From CAVYXK01 sp963708245 (GTDB taxonomy: Bacteria; Pseudomonadota; Alphaproteobacteria; Acetobacterales; Acetobacteraceae): a DNA stretch of 64,000 nt. The DNA is taken from positions 4,774,001 through 4,838,000 of the forward strand of contig OY970201.1 of assembly GCA_963708245.1 (NCBI GenBank), given 5' to 3'. Position numbers and translations under genes: made by a program. This document shows, in pieces, positions 8,941 to 17,633 of the stretch; within the stretch, counting starts at the first letter, position 1, and every line of letters starts with the position of its first letter. The notes under the pieces were generated by a model, which ran no database searches, was not told the origin of the DNA, and was given only the letters and a program-made list of their open reading frames with translations.

Positions 8941-9668
8941 GGCAGCAGGAAAGTCTCCCAACTAGCATCGAACACACGCAGCAATTCCTGCGGCAACCGA
9001 AATCCCGTTGGGTCATCGGTGATCAGCTTGCTGTGCTGCGAGGCATGCGCAGCGATGGCACGACGCTTGGCCGGCAAGTGCGGCGCTATGTCAAGCCGCC
9101 AGCCCCGCACAGCCTCCTCTACCAGCGTATCAGCGGCGAGGGTCCACCCCCACACCGGATAGGCAAGCCACCCGATCCCGCAGACGCGTGCCACCTCCTC
9201 GGCGATTCGCGCGGCGGCTTCATGATCGCAATGTGGATCGCTACGCCATGGAGCAAGAATGGTTGAGCAGTTGAACGTTCGCGCATCGTCAACCAACCGA
9301 CGCACGATCGCATCGAACCTGCCGCCGCTATGCGGGGCCTTGCTGTCCGGTTCGCGCAGGAACATCAGCCGTTCCATTGGCAGGCCAAGGACTCCGACAG
9401 CCCGTTTCGCCTCCGCTTCGCGCAGAGCGATCAGCTTCGGCGCAGGATAAAGTCGCAAGCCGGGATGCGACCGGCGGCCGTCGGTCAGGATCACCACCAA
9501 AGGCTGCCGCCCCGTGGTACAGCAGGCGGCAATCAGCCCACCGCAGCCGAGGCTCTCGTCGTCCGGATGCGGCGCCAGGATCAGGCAGGTGCCGTCACCA
9601 ATCACGTCGTCCAGCAATCCAATCGGCAGGCTCCGCCAAATCCGATGTAGCTCCCCGGCGAGAATCAC
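8937..9668 (-). CDS. PIG-L family N-deacetylase
   Basis: This protein of about 243 residues carries the PIG-L zinc motif APHPDDESLGCGG near residue 35 and the later histidine pair in RSDPHCDHEAAARIAEE. Family members remove the acetyl group from GlcNAc-type sugars or similar amides. I choose GTG 9668, which overlaps the previous stop in a GTGA junction; an in-frame ATG at 9701 would overlap the upstream gene by 37 bases. It sits between the acyl-CoA dehydrogenase-like gene and the NodS-like methyltransferase with 4-base overlaps on both sides, so the three are almost certainly made together. Confidence 0.9.
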   Translation of the reverse strand: MILAGELHRIWRSLPIGLLDDVIGDGTCLILAPHPDDESLGCGGLIAACCTTGRQPLVVILTDGRRSHPGLRLYPAPKLIALREAEAKRAVGVLGLPMERLMFLREPDSKAPHSGGRFDAIVRRLVDDARTFNCSTILAPWRSDPHCDHEAAARIAEEVARVCGIGWLAYPVWGWTLAADTLVEEAVRGWRLDIAPHLPAKRRAIAAHASQHSKLITDDPTGFRLPQELLRVFDASWETFLLP

Positions 9669-10790
9669 ACGCGCTCCGGTATTGGCCGGTGTGCGAACCA
9701 CGCTGCCGCCTCGGTCAGAACCTCATCTGGTGCCGGCTGCCGAAGATATGTCGCCAGATCGCGACAAATCCGCTCCACCGGATTGCCGCGCCGGAACGCT
9801 GACAAGCCGAGAGAGCGCTGCACCAGCCGCATGGCATCAAGGCATGCCGAACTCGACCGCGATGCGCGCAAGGCCCACATAGGCGACCGCATTGCCCGAC
9901 TCTACACATGGATCTTCCGCGATCCGCGCCGCCTCGCGAACCCACAAGCGGCTCGTCTTGCAGGCAATCATCGCGTTCCCCGTGCGCTGCAGTTGATGCC
10001 CGTCATCGAGTCGGCCGGCCGCCGACAATTGCGCCGTCGTCAGCTCGATCAGGCTGCGCAGTCCACCCGCGGCAACCGCCGAGCTGCGCCAGGCTCCGCC
10101 GGAGAAATCCGGCTCCCTCAGATAGTCGCCGGGGCCGCCCAGGCAGGCATCTAGATCCACCGTGCAGCCACTGAAATCCACGGCACTCGTCACAGCGGCG
10201 CGCATGCCTTGCAGCGGCAACTCCAGCGGCCGTACTCGCTCGCCACGGTCAAGCGCCATCACGAGCATGCGCGATCCGCCCGTCTCATCCACGGCCGTCA
10301 CCAGCGCCCGCGCCGCATGGCCAGCGGCGGAACAGAACTGCTTGGCGCCATCCAGCAGAAAACCGTCGCGCGCCCGTATCATTCGCAGACCATTCTGCGG
10401 CGGATCGGTGACCCAAAGTGCGGACAGATGCCCGGCGCGTGCATCCTCCGCCGCACGCGCCTTCTGGTCGGCAGAGCCGTAGCGAGCGATCAGATGGCGA
10501 GCATTGATGTGCGCTTCCATTATGCGTCCGACGGCAAGATTTTCCTCGCCAATTCGCATCAGGACATCGGCCATCTGATCCGCGAGCGCATGCACCTCGT
10601 CCGCCCTGGCGGCATGTTCGACCGGCAGCGGCAAAGCCAGAACGCCGGCATCGCGTAATGCGGCGATCTCTTCCGTCGGGAAGGCCGCTTCATCGTCAAG
10701 TCGAGCGGCGCGCTGCCGCATCCATGGGACCATCGCGGCCACTCGATCGACGATCCCCCCGGCGCGGGATGAGCCGGCGAGCGCGGTCAT
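9665..10790 (-). pseudogene. Acyl-CoA dehydrogenase-like protein, single-base frameshift
   Basis: The N-terminal and central regions match the ACAD fold: ALRDAGVLALPLP, then a long helix, then LSALWVTDPPQNGLRMIR, a divergent FAD/substrate strand. The frame runs to RIAVEF and then stops after GMP. The expected C-terminal helices (ACLDAMRLVQRSLGLSAF ... LATYLRQPAPDEV) continue in the next frame. One surplus G in TTCGGC near 9850 accounts for the change. Joined, the protein is about 375 residues, normal for the family. The start at 10790 overlaps the glycosyltransferase stop (ATGA), and its stop overlaps the PIG-L GTG. Apart from this indel the gene looks healthy, so a sequencing error is possible. 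Confidence 0.85.
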
Positions 10791-11863
10791 GAGCATATCG
10801 CCTCTATGTGCGGCTCGAGCAATTGCCGCGCGTAGGCGATTTGGCGGGGCAGCTCGGCAAACCGCACGCGGCGTCGAACAAGGAAGGGACTGCGCGCCTC
10901 GATGTCTGCCCAGGCGGCGCCGAAGAACGGTTTGCGTAACACCCGCTCGAGCAGTGGCCGGGAAATGCCGAGATCGGCAGCCAGCTCCTCGGGTGGCGCG
11001 CACCCGCAGCCCAGTTCGCGCCAGGCGAGCCGGATCCTCCGTCGGAAATCGATCCGCCGATACGCATCCGCTGCTGGCTCGACACTTTCATCGGTGAATT
11101 CGTCCTGCTGGACTATTCGGCGGCAGATCGTGTCCGCCATCCCGCCCGGCGCCCTGCCTTCAATCCTTCCAGAGACAGTCACGCTGACAGTCGGATCATG
11201 ACGAATACGGGCATCTATGCGCATGAGCGCACGAACGAAAGCTCGATCCTCGCCGGAATTCATCGGTGGGATACCACCGACCCGGTAGAATGCTGCGACG
11301 GTGACAGCGAGGCTGGCGCCCGCCGCTTCGGTGTGTCGCGGCCACGGGTCGGCCGGATCGGGATCGAGCAACGCAGCCATCCGATCCAGCAGCTCCGTCA
11401 GCTCGCATTCCAATGCGTCATCGGCGTGCAGGTGCGACGGGATAGACTTCGCCTCGACAGGATCGATTATCGCGCGTCCGCAAACAAGATCGGCCCCTGC
11501 CGACAACGCCATGAGATTCCGCTCGACCCAATCCTTGGCAACGACGCTGTCAGCATCCGTTGTCAACAAGACACTGTTGCATCCCGCCAGCTCCGCAGCA
11601 CACTGCATCGCCAACCTGCGCGCATGCCCGGCGCTACCCGTGGCCGGCGGAAACGTGTGGGACCGGATGCGCAACCGATATGGCATCCCCGCCGACAGGG
11701 CTTGTGCAATTGCCAAGGTCCCATCGGTACAGCCGTTCAGCAGCAGCAGAACGGCATCAGGGCATCTGGTCTGATCTGCAATCGCGAGAAGACACGGCTC
11801 GATACGACCGGCTTCGTTCTTGGCGGGTATCCCAACGACGACATTCCCCGATAGCTCGCGCAT
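10787..11863 (-). CDS. Glycosyltransferase family 2 protein
   Basis: The 358-residue protein starts with the GT-A nucleotide-sugar fold (VVVGIPAKNEAGRIEPCLLAI), followed by LLLLNGCTDGT and the metal-binding acids in LLTTDADSVVAKDWVERNL. The C-terminal half is a helical extension with GGIPPMNSGEDRAFVRAL, the region that usually contains the catalytic base. ATG 11863 overlaps the stop of the upstream small gene (TGATG). It heads a cluster with an ACAD-like protein, a PIG-L deacetylase and a NodS-like methyltransferase, so it probably transfers the sugar that these partners modify. There is no membrane segment, so it acts in the cytoplasm or at the inner face of the membrane. Confidence 0.88.
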   Translation of the reverse strand: MRELSGNVVVGIPAKNEAGRIEPCLLAIADQTRCPDAVLLLLNGCTDGTLAIAQALSAGMPYRLRIRSHTFPPATGSAGHARRLAMQCAAELAGCNSVLLTTDADSVVAKDWVERNLMALSAGADLVCGRAIIDPVEAKSIPSHLHADDALECELTELLDRMAALLDPDPADPWPRHTEAAGASLAVTVAAFYRVGGIPPMNSGEDRAFVRALMRIDARIRHDPTVSVTVSGRIEGRAPGGMADTICRRIVQQDEFTDESVEPAADAYRRIDFRRRIRLAWRELGCGCAPPEELAADLGISRPLLERVLRKPFFGAAWADIEARSPFLVRRRVRFAELPRQIAYARQLLEPHIEAICS

Positions 11864-12189
11864 CAGGCCGGAACCATTGGCTGTTTCCGCATCGACAACT
11901 GATCCACCACGGACGGAGCGGTTTGCCGGTGCTGCGTCACGAGGTCGTGCGGCGTATGCGCTATCCTCCCGGATTGTCCGGCGACCGGTGGCGGCACGTC
12001 TTGCGGCCCTGGCGGTGCAATGGGTGGGATATCCGGTCCAGGGCTTGGCGCCGGCCTCTCTGGCCCCGAAGGCGGCTGAATGTCCGGCCTCGGCGGAGGA
12101 ATGACGTCCGGCGCCGGAGGCGATGGACGTTCCGGCCCAGGCGGCGGCTGCGCGGCGGACCGGGCACTCTCGCAATTCTCACAATACAT
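11863..12189 (-). CDS. Small proline-rich protein, unknown
   Basis: This possible 108-residue protein begins MYCENCESARSAA and continues with degenerate repeats of the type PPGPERPxPP. Its stop overlaps the ATG of the following glycosyltransferase by one base, the same tight arrangement seen through the rest of the cluster, which is the best argument that it is translated. The CENC pair near the N-terminus could bind a metal. The frame stays open upstream to 12618, but that part overlaps the oppositely transcribed oxidoreductase start and looks like shadow. I do not recognise a family, and a chance proline-rich frame in GC-rich DNA remains possible. Confidence 0.4.
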   Translation of the reverse strand: MYCENCESARSAAQPPPGPERPSPPAPDVIPPPRPDIQPPSGPERPAPSPGPDIPPIAPPGPQDVPPPVAGQSGRIAHTPHDLVTQHRQTAPSVVDQLSMRKQPMVPA

Positions 12190-12451
12190 GCGGGCTTTCT
12201 CGACAACGTGAGGGGCAATGGAGCCAACCCCACGGCCATCGGAAGAAGCGCCGAGCAACGCGGCGCGTTCCGCCGAAAAACATGGAACGCCACCACGATG
12301 TTTTGAGCGAGAACTGGCCGCCTTGCCAGACCGCGCGCCGCCCGCGACTGCGGTTATCACGATGCGGCGCGCGGCTCCGACTGCAAACGAAACCGTGCAG
12401 ACCGTTTCCCGTTCCCCCGGCGCGACCGCGCTACTCAGCCCCGGAGGATGA

Positions 12452-13597
12452 ATGACGAACCAAGCACGGTTTCCGCTTGATCGCCGCACCCTCCTGCAGT
12501 CGGCGACCATCATGTCAGCCGCTTCAGGAGCCGGCCTGACGAAAGCACTGGCCCAACCGGGAGGCAGCATGAACACCCAATCAGCACCGGCAATGCGTCC
12601 GGCGCGCGACTTTCGCAAAAAGATGATCGGCTACATGTTGGCCCACGAGCAGTTCCCAGCGCCCGAGCTGTTGCAGATTGGGGCTTTGGCGTCGCGGTCA
12701 GGATTCCAGCTTCTGGCAACCAGCGACCATCTGCAGCCCTGGCAGGCAAACGAAGGCCACTCCGGCGAGGCCTGGGTCACTCTGGGCGCGCTAGGAGCAC
12801 AGGCCGCGCATAGCTGGATGGGCACCACGGTGACTTGTCCGCTCTTCCGTTACCAGCCGACGGTCGTCGCCGAGGCTTTCACGACACTCAGCCTGTTGTA
12901 TCCCGGCCGAATCTTTCTGGGCGTCGGCTCGGGCGAAGCCCTGAACGAAGAGGCAGCCACCGGCGAATGGCCAAGGTGGCAGGAGCGGTGGGATCGGTTA
13001 ATCGAGGCAATCGCGATCATCCGCCAGCTTTGGACAAGCGAGCGCGTTACTCACAAGGGCACTTATTATACGGTGGATGCGAAGCTATACGATCGACCCG
13101 CCGAGCCGATTCCCCTGCTCACCGCGGCCAATGGCCGCAAGTCGATGCGGCTTGCAGGGCAGCATGGCGATGGCTTGATCACCGATCCGTTGACCTGGAA
13201 GCAATACAAGTCTGAGTGGGAGGGCGGTGCGCGCGATGCCGGCAAGAACCCGGCCGACATGCCGGTCCTCGTTGAGCAATACGTCGTCGTTGGGGATCAA
13301 TCCGATGCGCAGCAGGCGGCCGAGCTGTGGCGCTTCGGTCCCAAGGCGTTCAAAAGCTACTACACTATCGCCGATCCGGCGGTGATCCAGCAGCGTGCCG
13401 ATGCACAAGTTCCGCTTGAACAAGTCACCAAGGACTGGCCGATCGGCACCGATCCGAACGCGCATCTCAAGAAGATTCAGGAGCTGTTCGACAGCGGGGT
13501 GAGCATCGTAAACATTCATGCAGGACAGATGGACCAGCGGCGTGTGATCGAGTTCTACGGTCGCGAGGTCCTGCCCAAGCTCCGGATGCCTATCTGA
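12452..13597 (+). CDS. Exported luciferase-like (LLM class) oxidoreductase
   Basis: This 381-residue TIM-barrel protein belongs to the bacterial-luciferase-like flavin or F420-dependent group. Visible family segments are FQLLATSDHLQPW, YPGRIFLGVGSGEALNE, TAANGRKSMRLAGQHGDGLIT and a C-terminal REVLPKLR. It resembles the glucose-6-phosphate dehydrogenase-like F420 subgroup. The N-terminus LDRRTLLQSATIMSAASGAG followed by an Ala-rich stretch looks like a Tat signal, so a folded cofactor-bearing enzyme is probably exported to the periplasm. A strong GGAGG lies 5-9 bases before ATG 12452. Whether the cofactor is FMN or F420 cannot be decided here. It is a single gene, divergent from the glycosyltransferase cluster. 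Confidence 0.9.
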   Translation: MTNQARFPLDRRTLLQSATIMSAASGAGLTKALAQPGGSMNTQSAPAMRPARDFRKKMIGYMLAHEQFPAPELLQIGALASRSGFQLLATSDHLQPWQANEGHSGEAWVTLGALGAQAAHSWMGTTVTCPLFRYQPTVVAEAFTTLSLLYPGRIFLGVGSGEALNEEAATGEWPRWQERWDRLIEAIAIIRQLWTSERVTHKGTYYTVDAKLYDRPAEPIPLLTAANGRKSMRLAGQHGDGLITDPLTWKQYKSEWEGGARDAGKNPADMPVLVEQYVVVGDQSDAQQAAELWRFGPKAFKSYYTIADPAVIQQRADAQVPLEQVTKDWPIGTDPNAHLKKIQELFDSGVSIVNIHAGQMDQRRVIEFYGREVLPKLRMPI

Positions 13598-13655
13598 CCT
13601 CAGCAGTTCACTGATGACGAAGCGCTTTGTTCGCGGCGAATAGCCGATGCAGTGT

Positions 13656-13681
13656 GGCGGGTGAGGGTCCGGCCGCCCTCA
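13656..13681. terminator. Hairpin between convergent genes (repeat-family half copy)
   Basis: GGGTGAGGG and CCCTCACCC form a 9-bp stem with an 8-base loop between the ends of the oxidoreductase gene and the oppositely transcribed binding-protein gene. The same arms occur inside the 119-bp palindrome at 7805-7923. The position suits a bidirectional terminator, but neither side has a clear T-run. Confidence 0.5.
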
Positions 13682-15253
13682 CCCCTTCCGAATGTTCCAA
13701 AACACCGGATTGCCCGTCAGCACTCCCGTCAGCGTCGCCTGAAACGCCGTCGGCGCGAAATACTGCCCCAGCGGCACATACGGCACATCTTCGAGCGCCT
13801 GCACCTGCAGCTCTGCGGCGATCTTCTTCTGCGCCACAAGATCCGGCGCACGCAACCACTGCGTCCGCAGCTCCTCCAGCTTCGGCGCCGACGGCCACCC
13901 CACCGTCGCATCCGCCCCATTGCCGCGCAGGAACTGATGCCCCACCGGATTCACCATATCGGTGCCGCTCCACGACGTGTGGTAGACACTCCACCCGCCC
14001 TGATCCACCGGCTCCTTCTTCGCCCGCCGCTGCACCAGTGTCGCCCAGTCCATCGCCTGATAATCGACGTTCAACCCTAGCTTCTTCATCATATCATTCG
14101 AAATATCAGCAAGCGCCTTGGCACTGGCGATATCGGTCGGCGCCAGCAGCACGATCTTTTCTCCGCCATACCCCGCCGCCGCCAACTCGCTCTTCACCTT
14201 CGCCAAATCCCGAGGCCCCGTCAGCACCTCCAACCCCGCATCGCTCGCCATCGGCGTACCAGGAGTGAATACCCCGCACGGCACATGCCGCATCTCAGGA
14301 TCAGTTCCAACCATGCCGATCATGTACTCAGTCTGATCGACCGCCCCCAACATCGCCCGCCGGATCGCGGCATTGTTGAACGGTGGATGCAACTGATTGA
14401 ACCGCAACGTCGCGACGAAACCGGTCGGGTCATTGTTCCGCACCACCAGCTTCTTGCCCGCCAGCAGCGGCAGCAGATCGGCGTCCGGCGTCAGCCACCA
14501 GTCGATCTCCCCCTGCTGCATCGCCGCTGCGACGGTGCTCGGATCCTTGATGATGTGCCACTCGATCCGATCGAGATACACCACCTTCGGGCCGGCCGTG
14601 CCGCTCGGCGTCCCTCCCGCGCGAGGCACATACCCGGCGAATCGCTCATACACGACCAGCGAGCCCGGCACCCGCTCGTCGGCCTTGTAACGATAGGGCC
14701 CGCTGCCGACCATCTCAGTGACCTGCTTGTAGGGATCGGTCTTCGCCAGCCGCTCCGGCATGATCGCGCAGATGCTGGGCGGAGTCTTTCCGAGCGCCTG
14801 AGGCAACAGCGGGAACGGATATTTCAGCCGAAACCGGATGGTCTTGTCGTCAGGCGCCGAGATCTCATCGGTCGCGGCCATCAGCGCCTGCCCATAGGCA
14901 TCGCGCACGCCCCACCGCCGCACGCTGGCGACACAGTCGCGCGCCAGTACTGGCGTATTGTCGTGGAATTTCATCCCCGGCCGCAATGTCAGCGTCCATT
15001 GCATGCCGTCGGCCGAGGTATCGACGCCATCCACCATCTGCGGCTGCGGCTGATAATGCGCGTCGATGCCGAACAACGTGTCGAACACCAGGAACCCGTG
15101 ATCCCGCGTCTGATAGGTGGTGGTCCAGACCGGATCGAGCACCGCGAGGTCCGCTTGCGGCACAAAGGTCAGCGTCTGGCGCGACTGCCCGCGGACAATG
15201 CGCGGTGCAGCAAGTACGGCAGCGGCAGTAACCAGGAAGTTGCGTCGGCGCAT
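13679..15253 (-). CDS. Family 5 extracellular solute-binding protein
   Basis: This 524-residue periplasmic binding protein for a peptide/opine/nickel-type ABC importer starts at ATG 15253 with a Tat-like signal MRRRNFLVTAAAVLAAPRIV. Mature-chain landmarks are LTFVPQADLAVLDPVW, the cluster-5 segment WTLTLRPGMKFHDNTPVLARD, and KTIRFRLKYPFPLLPQALG. The next in-frame start upstream (15352) would add 33 residues ahead of the signal and is not credible. No permease or ATPase genes are adjacent, so it is an orphan that may feed another transporter, possibly the one at 36-43 kb, though its sequence is clearly different from the binding proteins there. Confidence 0.92.
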   Translation of the reverse strand: MRRRNFLVTAAAVLAAPRIVRGQSRQTLTFVPQADLAVLDPVWTTTYQTRDHGFLVFDTLFGIDAHYQPQPQMVDGVDTSADGMQWTLTLRPGMKFHDNTPVLARDCVASVRRWGVRDAYGQALMAATDEISAPDDKTIRFRLKYPFPLLPQALGKTPPSICAIMPERLAKTDPYKQVTEMVGSGPYRYKADERVPGSLVVYERFAGYVPRAGGTPSGTAGPKVVYLDRIEWHIIKDPSTVAAAMQQGEIDWWLTPDADLLPLLAGKKLVVRNNDPTGFVATLRFNQLHPPFNNAAIRRAMLGAVDQTEYMIGMVGTDPEMRHVPCGVFTPGTPMASDAGLEVLTGPRDLAKVKSELAAAGYGGEKIVLLAPTDIASAKALADISNDMMKKLGLNVDYQAMDWATLVQRRAKKEPVDQGGWSVYHTSWSGTDMVNPVGHQFLRGNGADATVGWPSAPKLEELRTQWLRAPDLVAQKKIAAELQVQALEDVPYVPLGQYFAPTAFQATLTGVLTGNPVFWNIRKG

Positions 15254-15350
15254 CGGCCCTCTCCTTCGGCGGATGACCACTTTATGGCGGTAGAGACGAA
15301 GCTCAAGATCCCGTTTGCCACCCGCCAAACCGCTGCTACCATCGCCACCC

Positions 15351-15749
15351 ATGTCGCGCCGCTTCCGGCACCTGTCTGGCTACCTGCGTTTCCTGCTCGC
15401 CGGAATCGCGCTGGTGAGCCAGTTGGCGCTCGGAGCCATGGTGCTGCCGGACGACGCGCCCCAGGGCCAAATCGCAGCACTCGACGCGGCTAGCATCCTC
15501 TGCGGCGGAAACCATCCCTCCGGCAACGGAGACCCCGCTTCGCACCGGCACGAGCCCACCAACCCCGCCCTCTGCCCAATCAGCATCGCGTTGGCGCTAC
15601 CCAGCGTCATCCCGACATCCGCGCCCGAGCTGCCGCTATCTTCCCACTCCGTCCTGTTTTTCAGAACCAAAGAAAGACCACCCGGACGCGGCCCACCGGC
15701 AGCCACCGCGCGGGTCGGCGCACCACGCGCACCTCCCCTGACGGCCTGA
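15351..15749 (+). CDS. DUF2946-like small secreted/membrane protein
   Basis: The 132-residue product begins MSRRFRHLSGYLRFLLAGIA, which forms a hydrophobic signal or anchor segment, and continues with a Cys/His-containing stretch (ILCGGNHPSGNGD ... HRHEPTN ... LCPIS). It ends in a Pro/Arg-rich tail with GRGPPAA and RAPPL. That plan matches DUF2946 proteins, which recur beside copper genes. It opens the copper-handling cluster and overlaps the upstream region of the divergent binding-protein gene. The His/Cys residues could bind copper, but no biochemical role is established from sequence. Confidence 0.6.
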   Translation: MSRRFRHLSGYLRFLLAGIALVSQLALGAMVLPDDAPQGQIAALDAASILCGGNHPSGNGDPASHRHEPTNPALCPISIALALPSVIPTSAPELPLSSHSVLFFRTKERPPGRGPPAATARVGAPRAPPLTA

Positions 15750-15822
15750 GACTCTCCTTCGCACGACGCCACGCACGCTGCGGTGGCGTCCGGCATCTCA
15801 CGCCACAGGAAAGGAACCCCTC

Positions 15823-16737
15823 GTGCGAAACGCGCTTCCCGCAGCCGCCCTCGCTTGTGCAGGGGTAGCTGCTCTGAACGCCGCTCCGGCACAGGCCCAC
15901 GTCGTCGTCGGCAACCGCGTGTTCCCCGTCACCCTCACCTTCGACGATCCCGGTGTCGGCGACGAGGCAACGCTGCCGCAGTTCGTATATCCGCCCACTC
16001 CCAGCGGCCAGAACCTGTACCAATTCCAATGGGAATACGACAAGACGATCACCCCCACGACCGCGATCATCTACAACCAGGGCTGGGATATCCTGCAGCA
16101 GCAGGGGATGAAGACGCACACGGGGCTCGAGAACGCGATCCTCACCGGCAAGTGGCAGGCCATCACCCTTCCGCGGACCGAAACCGTAATGTCGCTCGGC
16201 GTCATGTACGAGTTCGGCGGCAGCGCCGCCACTCAGAGCATCGGCGGCGACGAAACTGGAGCGACCCTGCCCACATTCTATTTCGGCCAGGGGCTGGGCC
16301 CGCTACCCATCGGCCTGCTACGCCCGCTCGCCATCACCGGCGAGCTCAGCTACAGCATCCCCGACCACCGGCTCAACACCACCGGAGACAATGGAGGCCA
16401 GCCGTTCTTTTGGGCAGGTGGCATCTCGCTCCAGTACAGCATCCCGTATCTGCAATCGCAGGTGAAAAACATCGGGCTTCCCAGTTTTTTCGGCCACATG
16501 ATCCCACTGGTCGAGATGGACTGGTTCTCGCCCGCCGCAGGACCCGCCCCGGGACTGCCCGAAACGCTGACCGTCGCCCCGGGCGTGATCTACCTGGGTG
16601 ACACCTACCAGGTCGGCCTGGAGGCACTGATTCCCGCCAACAGGGCAGCCGGGTCGCATGTCGGCGTCATCTTCCAAGTGCACTTCTTCTTCGACGACAT
16701 GTTCCCGAACACAATCGGCAAGCCAATCTTCCCATGA
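15823..16737 (+). CDS. Secreted protein of unknown function in copper cluster
   Basis: This 304-residue protein starts at GTG 15823 behind AGGAACC, with a cleavable signal ending APAQA|HVVVGN. The mature chain is rich in alternating aromatic and glycine segments (YQFQWEYDKTI, VMYEFGGSAATQ, FFWAGGISLQYSIPYL, VIFQVHFFFDDMF). That pattern suggests an outer-membrane beta-barrel or a large beta-sandwich. I do not recognise the family. It sits 20 bases before copC, and the mature N-terminal histidine recalls the CopC copper ligand, so a role in copper passage or storage in the envelope is a reasonable guess. Confidence 0.75.
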   Translation: MRNALPAAALACAGVAALNAAPAQAHVVVGNRVFPVTLTFDDPGVGDEATLPQFVYPPTPSGQNLYQFQWEYDKTITPTTAIIYNQGWDILQQQGMKTHTGLENAILTGKWQAITLPRTETVMSLGVMYEFGGSAATQSIGGDETGATLPTFYFGQGLGPLPIGLLRPLAITGELSYSIPDHRLNTTGDNGGQPFFWAGGISLQYSIPYLQSQVKNIGLPSFFGHMIPLVEMDWFSPAAGPAPGLPETLTVAPGVIYLGDTYQVGLEALIPANRAAGSHVGVIFQVHFFFDDMFPNTIGKPIFP

Positions 16738-16757
16738 TCCAACAAGGGAGTCATCGC

Positions 16758-17120
16758 ATGTACACCGTCCGCACGATCGCGCTCGCGGCCGGCTTCGCCC
16801 TCGTGGCGGGGTATGCCTCGGCGCACGCCTTCCTCGAGACCGCCAGCCCAGCCGTTGGCAGCACCGTGTCGCAGGCACCCAATCAGGTGGTGATCAACTT
16901 CACCGAAGGAGTGGAGCCGCGTTTCAGCACAATCGTCGTGCAGAACGCCCAAGGCGCGCAAGTCGAGACCGGCAAGCCGCATCTGGTGGGTGGCGACGCA
17001 CACCTTGCCGTCGACCTCAAACCGTTGCCGCCCGGAACCTACACGGTGGTCTGGCACGCAACGGCGACCGACACGCACAAGACCCAGGGATCGTTCCACT
17101 TCACAGTAGGCTCCAAATGA
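16758..17120 (+). CDS. copC: CopC family copper-binding periplasmic protein
   Basis: This 120-residue protein has a signal peptide ending SASA, so that the mature chain starts with histidine (HAFLETASP), the Cu(II) ligand typical of CopC. The second ligand set lies in ATDTHKTQGSFHFTV at the C-terminus. The NFTEGVEPRFST segment is the usual CopC beta-strand. It starts at ATG 16758 after AAGGGAG. The stop overlaps the next ATG (ATGA), coupling it to the PCuAC gene. It probably collects periplasmic copper and passes it to CopD or to the Sco and PCuAC chaperones for cytochrome oxidase assembly. Confidence 0.93.
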   Translation: MYTVRTIALAAGFALVAGYASAHAFLETASPAVGSTVSQAPNQVVINFTEGVEPRFSTIVVQNAQGAQVETGKPHLVGGDAHLAVDLKPLPPGTYTVVWHATATDTHKTQGSFHFTVGSK

Positions 17121-17620
17121 AAGCGCATCAGCACTCTCGCCGGGCAATTCTCGCTGCGCTACCCGGCATCGGGTTCGCGCTTATCAGCGGACTGCTCCCA
17201 GCCGGAGCGGCAGCGCAGTCACCCCAGGTGACAGTCGCGGACGCCTGGTCGCGCGCGACACCGCCGCACGCGGCAACGGGCGTGGTCTACATGACGCTGA
17301 CGAGCGCAACCGGAGACAGATTGATCGGCGTTTCCACGCCGGTTGCGCAGCAAGCGGAGTTACACCGGACCACAAATGAGGGCGGCGTCATGCGCATGCG
17401 CCCAGTCGCGGGCGGCCTTGAGCTGCCTCCCGGCAAGCCGGTCTCTCTCAAGCCGGGAGGTTATCACATCATGCTTATGGGCCTGAAGAACTCGCTGCAG
17501 GCAGGCCAGAGCATTCCGCTGCGCCTGACCTTTGCGCACGCCGCGCCCGTCGACGTAGAAGCAACAGTGCGTCCGCTGACAGCCGGCTCGGGATCGATGC
17601 CCGGCATGAAGATGAACTGA
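17117..17620 (+). CDS. PCuAC-type periplasmic Cu(I) chaperone
   Basis: The 167-residue product has a twin-arginine-like N-terminus (HSRRAILAALPGIG) and a DUF461/PCuAC domain. The copper site is recognisable: histidine in QAELHRTT, methionines in GGVMRMRPV, and HxM in GGYHIMLMG. The spacing is H-X10-M then M-X22-H, within one residue of the published pattern. A second methionine-rich tail, SGSMPGMKMN, may be an extra Cu(I) site. The start overlaps the copC stop by 4 bases. Proteins of this type donate copper to the CuA or CuB site of cytochrome oxidase together with Sco, which is encoded two genes downstream. Confidence 0.93.
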   Translation: MKAHQHSRRAILAALPGIGFALISGLLPAGAAAQSPQVTVADAWSRATPPHAATGVVYMTLTSATGDRLIGVSTPVAQQAELHRTTNEGGVMRMRPVAGGLELPPGKPVSLKPGGYHIMLMGLKNSLQAGQSIPLRLTFAHAAPVDVEATVRPLTAGSGSMPGMKMN

Positions 17621-17633
17621 AGCGAACGGGTCA

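Noticed and set aside
15823..16737. Assignment as the CopB outer-membrane protein
   Set aside because: No methionine-rich N-terminal repeats or CopB motifs are visible; left as unknown.
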